Positions 23,938 to 35,675 are shown, counted from the stretch's first letter. The stretch is DNA of 64,000 bases from Spinacia oleracea (GCF_020520425.1 NC_079492.1:67881671-67945670); one strand, 5' to 3'. A program made the numbers and translations. The notes: generated by a model not told the origin, from the letters alone.

Positions 23938-24997
23938 GAAAAGTTATGACTACATTTGGGAGCATCTTGTTTTATTTTGCGTTGTCGGAACTTTGTTTTA
24001 TTAAGCTTCACTTGACTCTATTAGTAACTTTTAGATTGTATTTTTAATTTGAGCATGGCTTTATTTGGAATACTTGTAAGTTGGAACTAAATTATGAGGA
24101 CCTTTTCTACTGTGCATACTTGGTTTTGACTGCTGCTTCTGCTTGGTCCTGCTGCTCTTTGGCTTCTGTTGTGGACCTGTGGTGTCTGATTGCAGTCTGA
24201 TTGGCAGACTTCTATTGCTGCTTGCTGCAGGTTATGTTTATTGAATGAATGGTTGCAGACTTCTATTGTTGCATGATGTTGCTTCTTTCATGCTTGTTAC
24301 AGGTTCTGTTCATTATGGTTTATGTTGAGTCAATGAATAGCTGCAGGTTCAGTATACAGAAACCTAAATCAATGAATGGTTGCAGACTTGCAGGTTCTGT
24401 TCCGTTGCTGCTTCTTTCATGCTTGTTGCTTGCTGCTGCTTCATTCATGCTTGCTGAATTCTTTAACTTCAGTCTGATTTGCTGGTTTGGTTTCATTCAG
24501 CTCAGTCTGATTTGCTGCATTACTCCATATTCTTGAATTGGGAACTTGGGAAGTAAATGCTAGTGTTTGAGTGCCTCGTATTACCAAGTGTTACATGAAA
24601 TCAATTTGTATATGGCTCAATGTTATATTGTTGCTGCTTCTTTCATGCTTTACTATTATATTATTAATAATTAGATCTCAAAATGTTAAAAATTTAAAAT
24701 ATTTTTAATTGCATGTACATCTAAATTCATTATACGAGTAAAACTAATAGTAATAATAATTATTCAACCTGTTGGTTCAATCCGAACCCGTAAAAAGACA
24801 TATAATATTAAAAGAATGCGTAATAAAAAAAAGGCGTAATAAAAGCTCTCAACCCGTTGGGTCAACCCGAACCCGAACACTCTGGGTCTTGAACAAGATT
24901 TTGTCAACCCGAACCCGAAACTGACCGACCCGATAGAACCCGAACCCGAAGTTGACCGACACTAACCCGACCCGACACGACCCGTTTGACAGGTCTA
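23938..24997. repeat. hAT 3' noncoding and subterminal repeats
   Basis: From 24130 to 24650 a phrase like 'gctgcttctttcatgcttg' recurs four or five times. From about 24770 to 24997 the CCCGA/AACCCG motifs seen at the 5' end return, ending in the terminal repeat TTTGACAGGTCTA. No gene. Confidence 0.7.
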
Positions 24998-25005
24998 CCC
25001 CTTAG

Positions 25006-25558
25006 TATTCAATTAAGATAAGGGAATTTCTACACCTATATTATTGGAGTTTATTTGAAATTGTGGAAATATTATTGGACTTTATTTGAACTTGTGGAAA
25101 TATTATTGGTATTCATCTCATAACTTGGGACAATTCCCAAGAGTAAACATTTTTTTTTTGTTATTAAACATGGAGTGATCTATATATCTAAGGCCCCAAA
25201 AATGTCTTTCTATTTAAATTCACAAATGACTAATTTCCTATAATGATTACACTTTAACCTATACGGAGTACCCATTTAAATATTGGAAAATTAATCTTAA
25301 AAATATATATGGCGGTTTAATTAAAATTTGGGCGGTAAAGAAATTTGGGTAAGCGGTTAATTAGAGTGGTTTAAAAATTTTAATATGAAAAGGAAAAAAT
25401 GTGTTCATTTCTAACCTAAAACTTTGGTCTCTTCATTCTTAGCAGCTGCTATGATGCTATCTAGTTCTCTCACCTCTCCCATCTCTTCAAATGAGGATCA
25501 TTGCAGTGGTACATCATCTTCTCCACATCCTCAATAGTTCTCAGGTTTGCTTAATTTG
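25006..25558. other. AT-rich spacer, no gene
   Basis: Unique-looking AT-rich DNA between the hAT element and the Stowaway MITE. Nothing coding was recognised. Confidence 0.4.
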
Positions 25559-25560
25559 TA

Positions 25561-25888
25561 CTCCCTCCGTCCCGGAATACTTGACCTGTTTTCCTTATCG
25601 GGCCGTCCCTTAATACTTGACCTGTTTCTAAAAATGGAAATATTCTAACAATATTATATTATTTCTCACTCCACCCCTATTATCCCACCTACCCCCTACT
25701 CCATACAAAAAATAATTAAAAATTCAACCCCTACTCTCCCACAATCCCACCTCTTAACCCACCTCCCACTAACTACATTAAAATAATACCCCACTATCAA
25801 CTACTACCTATTAAATTAAATAAGTCAATTCAAGTTTCTTAAACTCTGTGCCGGTCAAACCGGGTCGAGTATTTCGGGACGGAGGGAG
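25561..25888. mobile_element. Stowaway-type MITE, 328 bp, TSD TA
   Basis: Ends CTCCCTCCGTCCCGGAATAC and its inverse, with the phrase 'gtatttcgggacggagggag' at the right. TA dinucleotides flank both ends (25559-25560 and 25889-25890). This is the classic Stowaway terminal sequence. No coding capacity. Confidence 0.95.
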
Positions 25889-26184
25889 TACCATATTTCC
25901 CTTCTTTATGGTTTTTAATTTAAATTTATGATTTTATTTTTATGTTTAGTCGGTTCTCGATTGAATTTTCTAATTTTTTTTGTTGATTTTCATATTATTT
26001 TGGGTATAGATTTAGTTGTTAATTCTCAAATCATTTGCCGATTTCCCTATTTTGATGGGAATTTAATTGAGTTCGTCTTTCGTACTCTTTCGTCATGGGT
26101 TGATTCAGATTTGATTCCAATCAGGGTTTGATTTTATTGCCTGTCTTTTTAGGGATTTGAAAGATGAGGAAGGGGAACTTGAGC
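25889..26184. other. Spacer between Stowaway MITE and Gypsy LTR
   Basis: T-rich sequence. A short frame on the plus strand (25928-26131) has no recognisable domain. Nothing else seen. Confidence 0.35.
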
Positions 26185-28983
26185 TGTAACACCCCGACAA
26201 TTCCCTTTTTCTAAAATAACCCTTTTATAAATATAACTATAGAGAATTATCAAAGTATTATCGCCCGTGTGAAAACGTACCGGCTTATTAAGAATTTTGC
26301 AGCGGAAAACATAAAACTAACTTTTAGGTTCATAAATAATCGATTACATATTAAGTTCAAAAACCAATTAACGGAAATAAGGAAATACGAATAATACGAC
26401 AAATTTCAAATCCAAGTTAACAAACCAAATCACTTAATAAAACAAATATAACTACAAGCTCTCTAATCCCGATCCCAATGATGCATCATCTTCAAACCTG
26501 TAGATGGGCAACGCTTATTAATCCTTAGAGACTGCTCACCAAAGATGGGTCATCACAGGATCAATAAGGCATAGCCATGATCAACACACACAAACAAAGC
26601 ATGTAATCAGCAAAGCTGAGTACTACATACTAAAAGCAATAATGATCCTAACATGATACTATCAAACGAACCATCCTATCATGATACTAATAAACATGAA
26701 TAAGGGCAGACAAAACATGATAATTTGACGACCATACTTAACTAGACTAGGCTAGAATGGACTAGACTTTCATAACAATAATATTATTTTAATTGAAATA
26801 GGCAATGGACCGAGTTTTCTAGCTAGAGGCTTCACTAAGGAAGACGAGGTACGGGCGCGACTCCGTAACCTCAGTGACCTGCGATATCGAGGAACGTTTG
26901 AATAAAATAGGACACAGTGATCAATCCGGTCCGAGATAAAGGCCATGGGCTACCACCATGAACCCCAACTCCTGTTTGTCCGTCACTTTAGACGTGCACA
27001 GTCTAAAGCTATTGCTACTCAGTTTCACTTTACATGATTTACAAATTGAAACCCTGTTATATATGACTCAACAATCACATAAGGCATACAATCCACATTT
27101 ATTCACAACTGTTTTTATCTTGGAATTAAGAAAGTGATCACAAAGGTATCAAAAAAGACTCATTCCAATTAAATCCAACATTTCCTTTAATACTGATCAA
27201 CCCCTCTATATGGGTATAAGGTTTCAACTTACTGAACAAGGTCCTCGGCCCTCATAAAGTAGTGAAAAGCTAAAAGGGAACAACAATCCACCGATCTGAA
27301 TCAATATATACAAAGTAATCTAGTGTTCCCAATCAAACATGTTTGCATCAATCATTCACACTAACATGTTATAATTCTCATAATGCAATATAGGTTCAAT
27401 ATGTCCATCCAACAGTATTAAACATGCAATTTCAACCTGACCAAGTTCATCAACAATATCAACATAACCAAGTTCATCAAAAATTTCAACATGGTTTCAA
27501 CAATTAGCACACATTTCAAGCACACAGGTATGTACGTAACTTGTGTAAACAAACTGATAGGCCACCTTAACACTTTTAAAAGTCGCCTACAGAGAATTCT
27601 CCGCCTAAAACAACCAACAAATAATCCCAATCAATTTCTAATCATTGACAACCATAATAAAGCATTCTAAATGCATCCTAAGCATATTTAGAACCTTCCC
27701 CAATATCAAAACTTAAACATTTGATTTCCTAGCATCATAATTATTGAACTAGTGATTGCAATTCGTTGAAAACTTTTTGCAAACGTCGTACTTTAAATTT
27801 TCAGCAATATAAATTCATTTAAAAGCTTCACCAAGGTCAATCTACGTTCCTAGTATCTCAAAACAACAAATTCAATAATCCATACTCAACCTACCATGAT
27901 TTATAATCATAAAAACCTTGAATTTCATACTTTAAACAATCAAAATTAATATTTCAAAGTCATTTGATAATCTGAAAATTAATAACTTTATTATATAATT
28001 TGCATAATCTGAAATTTATAATTTAAATCACAAAACCCATAACTTTAATTCAAGAAAACATAATTCAAATTAATAAATCATGAATAAGCCCTAACTTAAT
28101 TTTTAATTAACCAAAACTGAAAATAATTGGTTTATAATAACAACACCCAAATCTGAAAATTATATTCAACAATAAAAATTATAAATTTAATTCAAGAACA
28201 TCATTTAAATTAAAAAACTTTAATTAAAATAATTAGTTACTTAGGGTTTAAGAAATAACCAAGAATAAGGAGAGGAGGAGAGAGAGTGCCGGCGAGCAGG
28301 GGCACGGCAGCGGCGGCGCAGGATGGGCGGCAACGCGGGGGCAGCGCGAGCAAGGTGGTGGTGAGAGCTGGTGGTCAGCGACGTGGCTGTTGGCTCGGGC
28401 AACAAAACAACGAGTGAGAAAGAGAGTCACGCAAAAGGAGAACGAAAGAGAAAGAAAGAAGGAGAAGGGGAGAGACATTACTGGCGGCGTGGAGGAGGAA
28501 GGGTGGTCGTGGATGACCACGGCGGCGGCTGGGCAGAGAGTAGTGAAGGCGGGAGAGAGAAACGGCTAAGGAGAGAGGATGAATGTTTTGTGCTTTGTTA
28601 CGTGAACAGTGAAGAAGGAGGGTTTGCTTTTTTTTTTTCTCTCTTTGGGTTCACGTGAATTAGGAAAAGGGGGAGGGAGTATTGTGTTGGGTTTATTGGT
28701 TTGGGCTTTGCCCAATTGGGCTAGGAGTAGGATTTAGGTTGATGAATCCAAATTGGGATTGTTTTATACTTTCAACCGTACGTGGTTTCCAAAATCCGAG
28801 TTCCGTTTTAATGTAAAATTCAAAATTAAATTTTGATTTCATAAATCATTAAAATATGCAAAATGTAATAACATCATTATATTTTAATTACATGTGCATT
28901 TCTAAAATCCGCAAATTATATTTAAATATATTAATATACGTTAAAATATATAAACAAAATGTATAAAATTACGGGGGATTACA
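26185..28983 (-). repeat. 2.8-kb LTR (3' LTR) of a Tekay/Del-like Gypsy element
   Basis: The sequence runs TGTAACACCCCGAC...GGGGGATTACA. It is adjacent to a purine-rich tract and to minus-strand integrase with a chromodomain, so it is the 3' LTR of a minus-strand element. The long size fits the Tekay/Del chromovirus lineage. The GC-rich purine/pyrimidine-skewed part at 28250-28660 gives open frames on both strands with no domain. The 5' half of the element and the other LTR are not in the window. Confidence 0.75.
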
Positions 28984-29003
28984 ATCTACCCCTCTTAAAA
29001 GAA
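28984..29003 (-). promoter_or_regulatory. Polypurine tract of the Tekay-like element
   Basis: Read on the minus strand the bases before the LTR are 'ttttaagaggggtagat', a typical Gypsy polypurine tract. Confidence 0.65.
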
Positions 29004-29247
29004 GTTTTGTCCCGAAACTTGACACGAAAATTCACATATTTTTCCAAACTTTTCAACTTATTCTTATTGTAGAAGTACTTTGTGCCACTCTTGTGCATTC
29101 TTTTGCCAACTAAGAGTTACTTGTAATACTCAAGAACACATTTTCTTATGCGGAAGATATATTTACTTGCATCAACATGTAAAGGTTGCTAAAAATAAGC
29201 ATAAAATGCGTAAAAATACCATAAAAATAGGTAAAAAGCGCGAATTT

Positions 29248-30176
29248 CTATCGCATTCTACCCCCTTCAAGAAAACGAGTTACGCCCTCATAACTCACCT
29301 CAGAAAATAACTCTGGATACTTGATCTTCATTTCAGCTTCGGCTTCCCACGTTGCCTCTTCGTACTCGTGGTTTGACCAACGCACTTTTACTATGTTGAC
29401 GTCCTTATTGCGTGTACTACGCACCTTCCTATCAAGGATTTTCACAGGCCTTTCCTTGTATGTGAGGCTACTATCAATCTGGATTCTCTCAGGCTCTAAG
29501 ATATGACGCTCATCAGGGATATAGCGCTTTAGTTGGGAAATGTGAAACACGTCGTGCATCTTTTCGAACTCCATTGGCAAGGCTAACTTGTATTCTACTT
29601 TCCCTATTTGTTGCAGAATCTCATATGGGCCTACATACTTGGCACTTAGCTTGCCCTTTTTCCCGAATCTCATCACACCCTTGGTTGGTGATACTTTCAA
29701 GAACACTTTATCACCTACTGCAAATTCATCATCTTTTCTTTTCAAATCAGCATAACTCTTTTGCCTATCCTGGGCAGCCTGGATTCTAGCCTGAATTATT
29801 TTTACATTCCGGACAGTCTCCTCAATGAATTCCGTTCCCAAAACAATATTTTAACTGAAATCATTCCAACAGGTGGGACTTCTACACTTTCTCCCATATA
29901 GTGCCTCAAAAGGTGCCATCTTAATGCTTGCATGATAACTATTGTTGTATGAAAATTCGATCAAGTCTAGATGGTCTTCCCAACTACCCTTAAAGTCAAT
30001 AGCACAAGCCCTCAACATATCTTCCATAGTCTGGTTAGTTCTCTCAGTCTGACCATCGGTTGCAGGGTGGAAAGCAGTGCTCATTTTCAATGTTGTCCCA
30101 AGGTTCAACTGAACCTTTTACCAAAATTTCGAGAGGAATCTTGAATCACGGTCTGAGATAATATCGGTTGGAACCC
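29248..30176 (-). pseudogene. Tekay/Del-like Gypsy integrase C-terminal part with chromodomain
   Basis: Minus-strand frame. 30108-29854 gives the end of the integrase core ('[20 protein letters not shown]', then '[19 protein letters not shown]'). 29841-29248 gives the GPY/F module ('KLSAKYVGPYEILQQIG', 'HDVFHISQLKRY') and a chromodomain ('VRWSNHEYEEATWEAEAEM'). The two parts are in the same frame, split by one stop codon (TAA, 29851-29853); another stop lies just upstream near 30120. Chromodomain integrases can bind modified histones and steer insertion into heterochromatin. The frame is cut off near 30176, where plus-strand Copia sequence begins. Confidence 0.85.
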
Positions 30177-30422
30177 AGATCGCACCAAAAATCCAAACAT
30201 GTGCTCAGGAGATTCCATCTTATTCGAGAGATCGTTGAAAGAGGGGATGTGAAAGTGAGCAAGGTTCATACTGAGGATAACGTGGCTGATCCTCTGACTA
30301 AACCGCTTGCTCAACCTAAGCATGAGAGTCATACTAGGTCTATGGGGCTTAGGAATATGGGAGAATGGCTTTCGTTTGTTTACTTTATGTTTACAATTGT
30401 AAAGACATTTATTATGCTTTGA
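30177..30422 (+). pseudogene. Copia RNase H C-terminal fragment
   Basis: The frame reads 'SKHVLRRFHLIREIVERGDV' and then 'EDNVADPLTKPL', the well-known end of Copia RNase H ('KHI.I.YHFIRE...A..LTK'). It is a fragment of a polyprotein, truncated at its 5' side by the junction. Stops follow at the normal end of pol. Confidence 0.8.
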
Positions 30423-30833
30423 ATGTTTATCAATAAAAGTTCATTCTTATTTAATTGTTTGGTTTAGTATTAAATAAAATGTCCAAATAACTTGTGTTTT
30501 CAAATAGGATTATCGAAAACGTTTTGATAATGGAACCCTATAAAGTGAACTGAAATCACAACTTATTAAGTCCCTAGTCTAAATCACTAAATTGGACATA
30601 AGTGATTTATGAGAAGACTAGCATGTAATTAATTGATAGTGCAGTTCCATGGGCTATGGAGACATAGGGATGTCTAATTGATTATATGGATGTATACTTG
30701 ATGCATTGAGACTTGACCTAACTAGATTCTAAAAGTAGAATCAAACTTCTATATTTAGTGGATTCCTTAGACATGAGTATGTCTTAATAACCACGAGACA
30801 ATTAGTTTAACCTTGACGCTGTTAAACGCCGCG

Positions 30834-30867
30834 CCGTAAAAGGAGGTTATAAAGGCAATGATCAGGT
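30834..30867 (+). promoter_or_regulatory. Conserved Copia 3' noncoding motif (second copy)
   Basis: Matches 31 of 34 bases with 19177-19210. The palindrome GCATGGCCATGC follows at 30972-30983, in the same order and at similar spacing as in the first Copia element. Confidence 0.6.
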
Positions 30868-31113
30868 GGGCTAAGAATTGAGTGAGAGTTATGGTCATAC
30901 AAGAGTGAATAAGTCCTCCTATTTGGTAGGAATGGTGTCTGGGCCTCTTGATGAGCGAGAACCGAAAAATTGCATGGCCATGCAGAATGAGATTAAAATG
31001 TTAATCTTTATTTGAACAAGTTCGAACTCAGCAATCAAGAAACAAGAATTTGAGAATAACATCGTGTTATCAAATTTTGGCATTAAGAGACTTAAGGAAT
31101 TTAGCATTGCGTT

Positions 31114-31137
31114 CTTGTCTTCGGACAAGTGGGAGAT
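31114..31137 (+). promoter_or_regulatory. UUCG-type hairpin and polypurine tract
   Basis: CTTGTC-TTCG-GACAAG (31114-31129) is a 6-bp stem with a TTCG loop, running into AAGTGGGAGAT at 31127-31137; the LTR starts at 31138. Confidence 0.7.
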
Positions 31138-31788
31138 TGAAGGAATTATGTCCTTAGACATTTCCGGCAATTACTAAATATAAATAGGAATTAATTATGA
31201 AGATAATAAGTTAATTATTTTAGTAATCATATTTGCTTGCTAGAGAATAAATGTGATTAGTAGGACAATATTGATTGGACCTACAACTAAAATATATTAA
31301 TCCTATAAGGTCACACATATAAGCATTAATTGGAATGGGCCCAAAAGGCCCGATGGCAACCGGTCTGTTAAGGGAAGAATGTTGGGCTTTAGTTTTGTGT
31401 TAACCTAAAACTCTCACATTATAATAGTTATAATGTCAGGGATTTAGGAATTACGTTCATTGAATATCTGACAAAAGGAAAACACAAAAACCCTAATTCT
31501 TATTCTCTGAAACGCCGTTCTTCCCAAACAAAGCAAGAGATTGATCGTGATCGTTCTCTTCCGTACTAGCATACGTGGGATTCAATTGGTGCTTGTGGAC
31601 TAAGTAGAGGAGGAACAAGTGGGGCTCTAAGATCTTCGAAGCTTGCATACGAACGGGAGAACACGCTACAAAGGTGATTATTCTTTCGACTTAATCTGAT
31701 CTATATTATTGTTATACATGTGATCCTGTGATAGATGTTAGGAAATTGTTTCCTGAAATTCCGCTTTATGCATCTATATGTTCCTACA
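31138..31788 (+). repeat. LTR of the second Copia element, about 650 bp
   Basis: Begins TGAAGGAATTATG. The 3' end is placed at 'ttcctaca' (31788) because that gives a TG...CA unit, but no paired LTR exists in the window to confirm it. Confidence 0.6.
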
Positions 31789-32514
31789 ATTACTATATCT
31801 ACATTCAGGGCTTTTGCCTAAAATTAATCTTGGTTAATAACCACTTATCAACAACTTTTTACTAATTAAATAATTTTGTACTTAATTTCTCTGAATGATG
31901 TAGGATACCATGCAAATTTGTTAATGCCTAGCCTAATTAGTGCAATGAAAGCGCCATAAACTAAACCTAAGATACAAAAATTAGTGGCCTAAGTTTGTTA
32001 TTGCTAAATGAGGGTTGATTTTATTGATCAATTAATCATGGTTTAGTTCAATTAGTTAAGGGCTTGTTGGATATCACGGTCAATCGGTCAGATTTTGGTT
32101 TTTAGTTTTATGATTTTATGAGTCATATGATTTAGATTTACTCATGAACTAAAAAACAGTCATATCTATAATATTCATGTTTATTTTAAAAGCCAACTAC
32201 TTTTTTATGGATTCCATATTTAATTGTTAGTTCAAAAAATGATATCCAACGGGAACGTAAGTTTCTTTTTAACTTAGAATTGTGTTAAATAACATAGTAC
32301 TAATTTGAGTGAAGATAATCAAAATTATGCTTAAAATAATTAATTTAGGGTCTAAAGTTAAGGGTTGGAACATGAAGTAAAGATTATGGGGAACATGTGT
32401 GCCACTCAAAACTAATTTTAGTAACTGTGATTTTGATATCTCGAGAGAACGAACTTCCCTCAAAACTTTCTATCTTTCTTCCTAATATAATTGATGTAAT
32501 CTTATCTACAAAAA
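31789..32514. other. Spacer, no gene recognised
   Basis: AT-rich sequence with frequent stops. Part may belong to the PPR gene relic that follows. Confidence 0.35.
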
Positions 32515-33110
32515 CACCATTCTGGTTGCTTATGTTCGAATGGTTAATGTAGGGCCTGACTGTGAGGTTCATGGTTATGTTCTTCGACATAGATTGGAGA
32601 TTGATATCAGGGTTTTGTTAGCTCCCATAGATGTGTATTCAAAGTGTGGTTTTATGTACTTGGTCATTTGGCTTTTGAATGTCCTTCCAAAATGGAACAT
32701 CATTGTATATAATTATGTTATTTTGGGTCTTGGTTCACATGGAATTGATGATCAGGCTTTCAGACTTTTTGACAAGGCTATGGAGAAAGAATTTACACCA
32801 CTCTTTTTCATTCTTACTTCCAAGCTAGTCATGTCCGAGAAGGGGAGGAAATTTTGAACATAAGAATGAATATGGAATAAAACCTAGAAATGAGCATTAT
32901 GTTCACATGGTTAAGATCTTAGGAGCGCTTGGAAAGTTGAAAGAGGCCTATGAATTTGTCTGAACCAGTTCGCGCTGGAATTTTGGGAGCACTTTTAGCA
33001 AGTTGTGAAATGCATAGGAATTCTGCACTTGTAGAAACTATCCTGCATCATATCTTTGTGAATCAAGTACAAGAAGATTGTCACATAGCAATTTAGCAAC
33101 AAAAGCTGGC
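32515..33110 (+). pseudogene. PPR (pentatricopeptide repeat) protein relic
   Basis: A plus-strand frame at 32540-32857 gives 'CEVHGYVLRHRLEIDIRVL', 'DVYSKCGFMYL', 'NIIVYNYVILGLGSHGIDDQAF'. These are PLS-type PPR repeats of organelle RNA-binding proteins. After a frameshift near 32850, 'NEYGIKPRNEHYVHMVKILG' and 'GKLKEAYEFV' continue the family order, followed by more stops. The N-terminal repeats and any C-terminal E/DYW domain are absent. It is a broken host gene fragment, not part of a transposon as far as can be seen. Confidence 0.75.
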
Positions 33111-34237
33111 TCATGTCAGATGTTCAGGTACATGCTGGTTTTTATGAGAAGATAAATGTAACTTTTTTGTTTGTCAGTCCCTGTGTTTTGAATTGCCTTT
33201 TGTTTTACATTGTTATTGGTGTTTTCTTAGTCTAAACAAGTATGGCATAATGTCTCATTTATGGATGATATTATTCTATTCTTCATTTCTTTGTCTTCTT
33301 TCCAGTGGTTTTCATTCATATATCCAAGGTTCACCTACATGCTTCCATGGTCTAAGAACACAAGGAATTCTAAGACTGCACTTTCTTGGTAGAAGCTTTC
33401 CCTTCAACTGGTACCTACATCACACTCTCTTCATTGAACTTGGTAATCCATGGTCACAGTTTATTTAATGATTTTCTAATGTCTATTGCCTGTTTAGTCA
33501 GTTCTACCACTTAAAAGTATTTAAATCTTGTGAACAACAATGCATTTACGTGATAAATTTGGTTGCTCGTGGTGTGGCAATGTCGTAGGGGACCACCTAT
33601 GGTCAGCAACCATCTAAGGCCGCTACCCCTGTGAGGTTGATTCATTAAGCTCACCGACATAGATCAAAACAACATAGATTTTGATTTTTCATTGTTTCTC
33701 TTCTTTGTTTGACTATTGTTGTTTCTTTCTAGTTGTGATTTGTTTTCAAGTGGTTACTCAAAGTTGCATGTTCGGACTCATTTAGATTCAATTTGTTGTG
33801 ACTTGGATTTGAGATTAGAACAACAAAATATTGGTGGTAATATTTTCTAGAAAAGTTGTTAAAATTGAAGATGATTGTGACAAATAATTTGCCAAATCAG
33901 CGGCGTAATCCATGATTTTTTTAGTGCTTCATGTATTTCAATTGTTTTGTGGTCTTGGGGATGGATCGAAGAGGGATAGACTTTATAATTCTCATTGAAT
34001 ATTGTAAGCCTTTGGCCTAATTTAGGTATCTGGGTGTCAGTTTAAAAGCAGGCTGGAGGAATATAGATGTATAATTTAAGTATATACATGAAAAGAGTCT
34101 GAGTTATTTAAGTGTATGAAATGTTGGAGTAAAGATAAAAAGATTAATGTTATATCTCAGTATATTGTACATCCATTTGAGACTGAGATTCATTTCCCTT
34201 GGTGGTGCAGCAACTAAATTACAGTAATGCTAGAAAA
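33111..34237. other. Spacer between PPR relic and IQD-like exon
   Basis: No gene recognised. The sequence just before 34210 ('ttggtggtgcag') looks like a splice acceptor and may be the leader intron of the IQD-like gene. Confidence 0.35.
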
Positions 34238-34310
34238 ATGGGAAAAAAGGCGGCTGGTTTCAGCAATTAAGAGGATCTTTGCAGGTAGCTCTAAGGAGAA
34301 AGTGGCTGAT
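34238..34310 (+). pseudogene. IQD-like gene, first coding exon relic
   Basis: Read across two frames, the exon spells the usual IQ67-domain protein start: Met-Gly-Lys-Lys, a Trp-Phe pair, then 'SAIKRIFAGSSKEKVAD'. It ends at a GTAAGT donor (34311). IQD proteins are calmodulin-binding scaffold proteins. Small indels between the Met-Gly-Lys-Lys and Ser-Ala-Ile parts break the frame. The Tat Gypsy element is inserted 103 bases after the donor, in the intron; the next exon is at 54783. The identification rests on about 25 residues. Confidence 0.5.
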
Positions 34311-34413
34311 GTAAGTGGACTTTATTGCTTTAAGATTTTATTGATCATTTTCAGATTTCTAACTTTAAGTTTAAACTATTTCTACATTCTACCCTGGAAA
34401 TGCAATTACTATT

Positions 34414-34854
34414 TGTTTGGGCTCCCAATTGACTATCAATTGGGCCACTAAGTCCAAAGCCCAAGGGCTCAATATAGCAGCATCAAACCCACAAGCACTA
34501 CAGTCCAAAAGGCTATTCAGCCACCAATCAGGGCCCAAGGCCCACTTGCAATAAATGACCTAAGGGCAATCATTGCACGAACACTATAAATAAGCCGTCA
34601 TGACTCACTTACCAAGGTACGTCCATTTTCACGCCTTAAGACTACTCTTCTAGGGAACTTCTCTCTCTAGAATCCGAGCATTCTTCTTACTTAGGCATCG
34701 GAGGGGCTTTCCTCGGAAACACCCCCGAGGCTAGTAACTCGTTCATTGTGCAGGTTGATTTGGACACGATACATTCGAGCTAGCAAGATCTTCAACACAT
34801 AAAAAAGGGCCTTCATTCGAAGCCCATTGTTTCATCCACTTCAACACCGGAACA
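34414..34854 (+). repeat. Left LTR of the Tat element
   Basis: 441 bp, TGTTTGGG...GGAACA. 'ctataaataagcc' at about 34585 is a plausible TATA box. The near identity with the right LTR indicates recent insertion. Confidence 0.95.
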
Positions 34855-34857
34855 ATT

Positions 34858-34875
34858 TGGCGCCGTCTGTGGGGA
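34858..34875 (+). promoter_or_regulatory. Primer binding site of the Tat element
   Basis: 'tggcgccgtctgtgggga' follows the LTR after three bases. The TGGCGCC core is the common plant Gypsy site, often assigned to tRNA-Asp. Confidence 0.75.
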
Positions 34876-34922
34876 AGAACACTTGAAAGCTCCGCAAAAA
34901 CACTCTACTTTCCACGTAAAAA

Positions 34923-35675
34923 ATGGAAATGCCCAACAATGACAACCAGGTGGGAGATGTCCTTGTCCAAACGGATTCGGAATCCGATGGAGGTGAGCAG
35001 CTGCACTCAGTGGCGAGGTCGCAACCAACAAGGGCCACCGCCACGACCAGCAGACCACTCCCTTCTCGAGAAGAGCTCGCTGCAGCCATGACCATCATGC
35101 AGAACTTCCTCTTCAACGAGAAAGAACAAGCCCAGGCAGCAGCGCGGCGAGAAGAAAGGAGAGCTAGGCGACAGGTATTGCTGAACATGCCCTCGACTGA
35201 CGAGGACAACGTGAGGCCCGAGCAAGATCTCCCCACAATGTCAGGAACGCACCTAATGACAAGGTGGAGAGAGAGCACGTGGGATACGCAACAAAGAGCT
35301 GCACAGCAGCCAGAATGGTTCGCAACACCGTATCCAACACCCCAAGCTCTCCAAAGTGGGGCCAGTGATCGAACTCGGATCCGAAGCTCGGTCCATAGCA
35401 GACTGCGGCCTTCAGTTCATGATAGGCTGGGTAGCCCCTGTGGGTCCAGTAGACAACCCGAGGGCAGTGGCCAGTCGAGAAGGAGAAGGAGAAGTGACCG
35501 AACTCCTAGCCCCCTACACGCCCCCGAGCAGTCCCTTAGAGGAAACTCGAGAAGCGAAGGTATCAGGGCGAGGCTAGGAAAGAGAGTCATGACTCCAGCA
35601 TCTTCCACGTTCTCGGATGATATTGTCATGGAGACAATTCCCAAAGTGAGACTACCAGCGCACCTGACGTACAGC
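34923..35675 (+). pseudogene. Tat gag, N-terminal part
   Basis: The frame starts 48 bases after the primer site and encodes a charged, low-complexity N-terminal gag region, rich in Arg, Ser and Glu ('SRRRRRSDRTPSPL'). It runs open until the CACTA element at 35676, where a stop appears immediately inside the insert. The gag frame resumes in register beyond the CACTA element at 40205. Confidence 0.75.

Larger units (their letters stand above)
10154..24997 (+). mobile_element. hAT transposon carrying a nested Copia element, TSD CCCCTTAG
   Basis: The ends are TAGACCTGTCAAA and its inverse TTTGACAGGTCTA. A perfect 8-bp duplication, CCCCTTAG, lies at 10146-10153 and 24998-25005, the hAT hallmark. 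Once the 10.4-kb Copia insertion is subtracted the element is about 4.4 kb, a normal size for an autonomous hAT. Its transposase is on the plus strand and carries three stop codons, so this copy can no longer move itself. Both ends are dense in a CCCGA/AACCCG motif. Confidence 0.93.
30177..31788 (+). mobile_element. 3' end of a second Copia element with one LTR
   Basis: Contains the end of Copia RNase H, a noncoding tail, a hairpin with polypurine tract and a 650-bp LTR. Everything 5' of the RNase H end is missing. The left boundary abuts the Tekay-like integrase head-on near 30172-30177, which suggests an end-joined rearrangement rather than a clean insertion. Confidence 0.75.

Noticed and set aside
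28248..28658. Overlapping frames on both strands in the 2.8-kb LTR
   Set aside because: Purine/pyrimidine-skewed low-complexity sequence inside an LTR; no domain.
34813..35278. Minus-strand frames opposite the Tat gag
   Set aside because: Shadows of the plus-strand gag; no splice sites or domain, unlike the antisense gene at 50479-53813.
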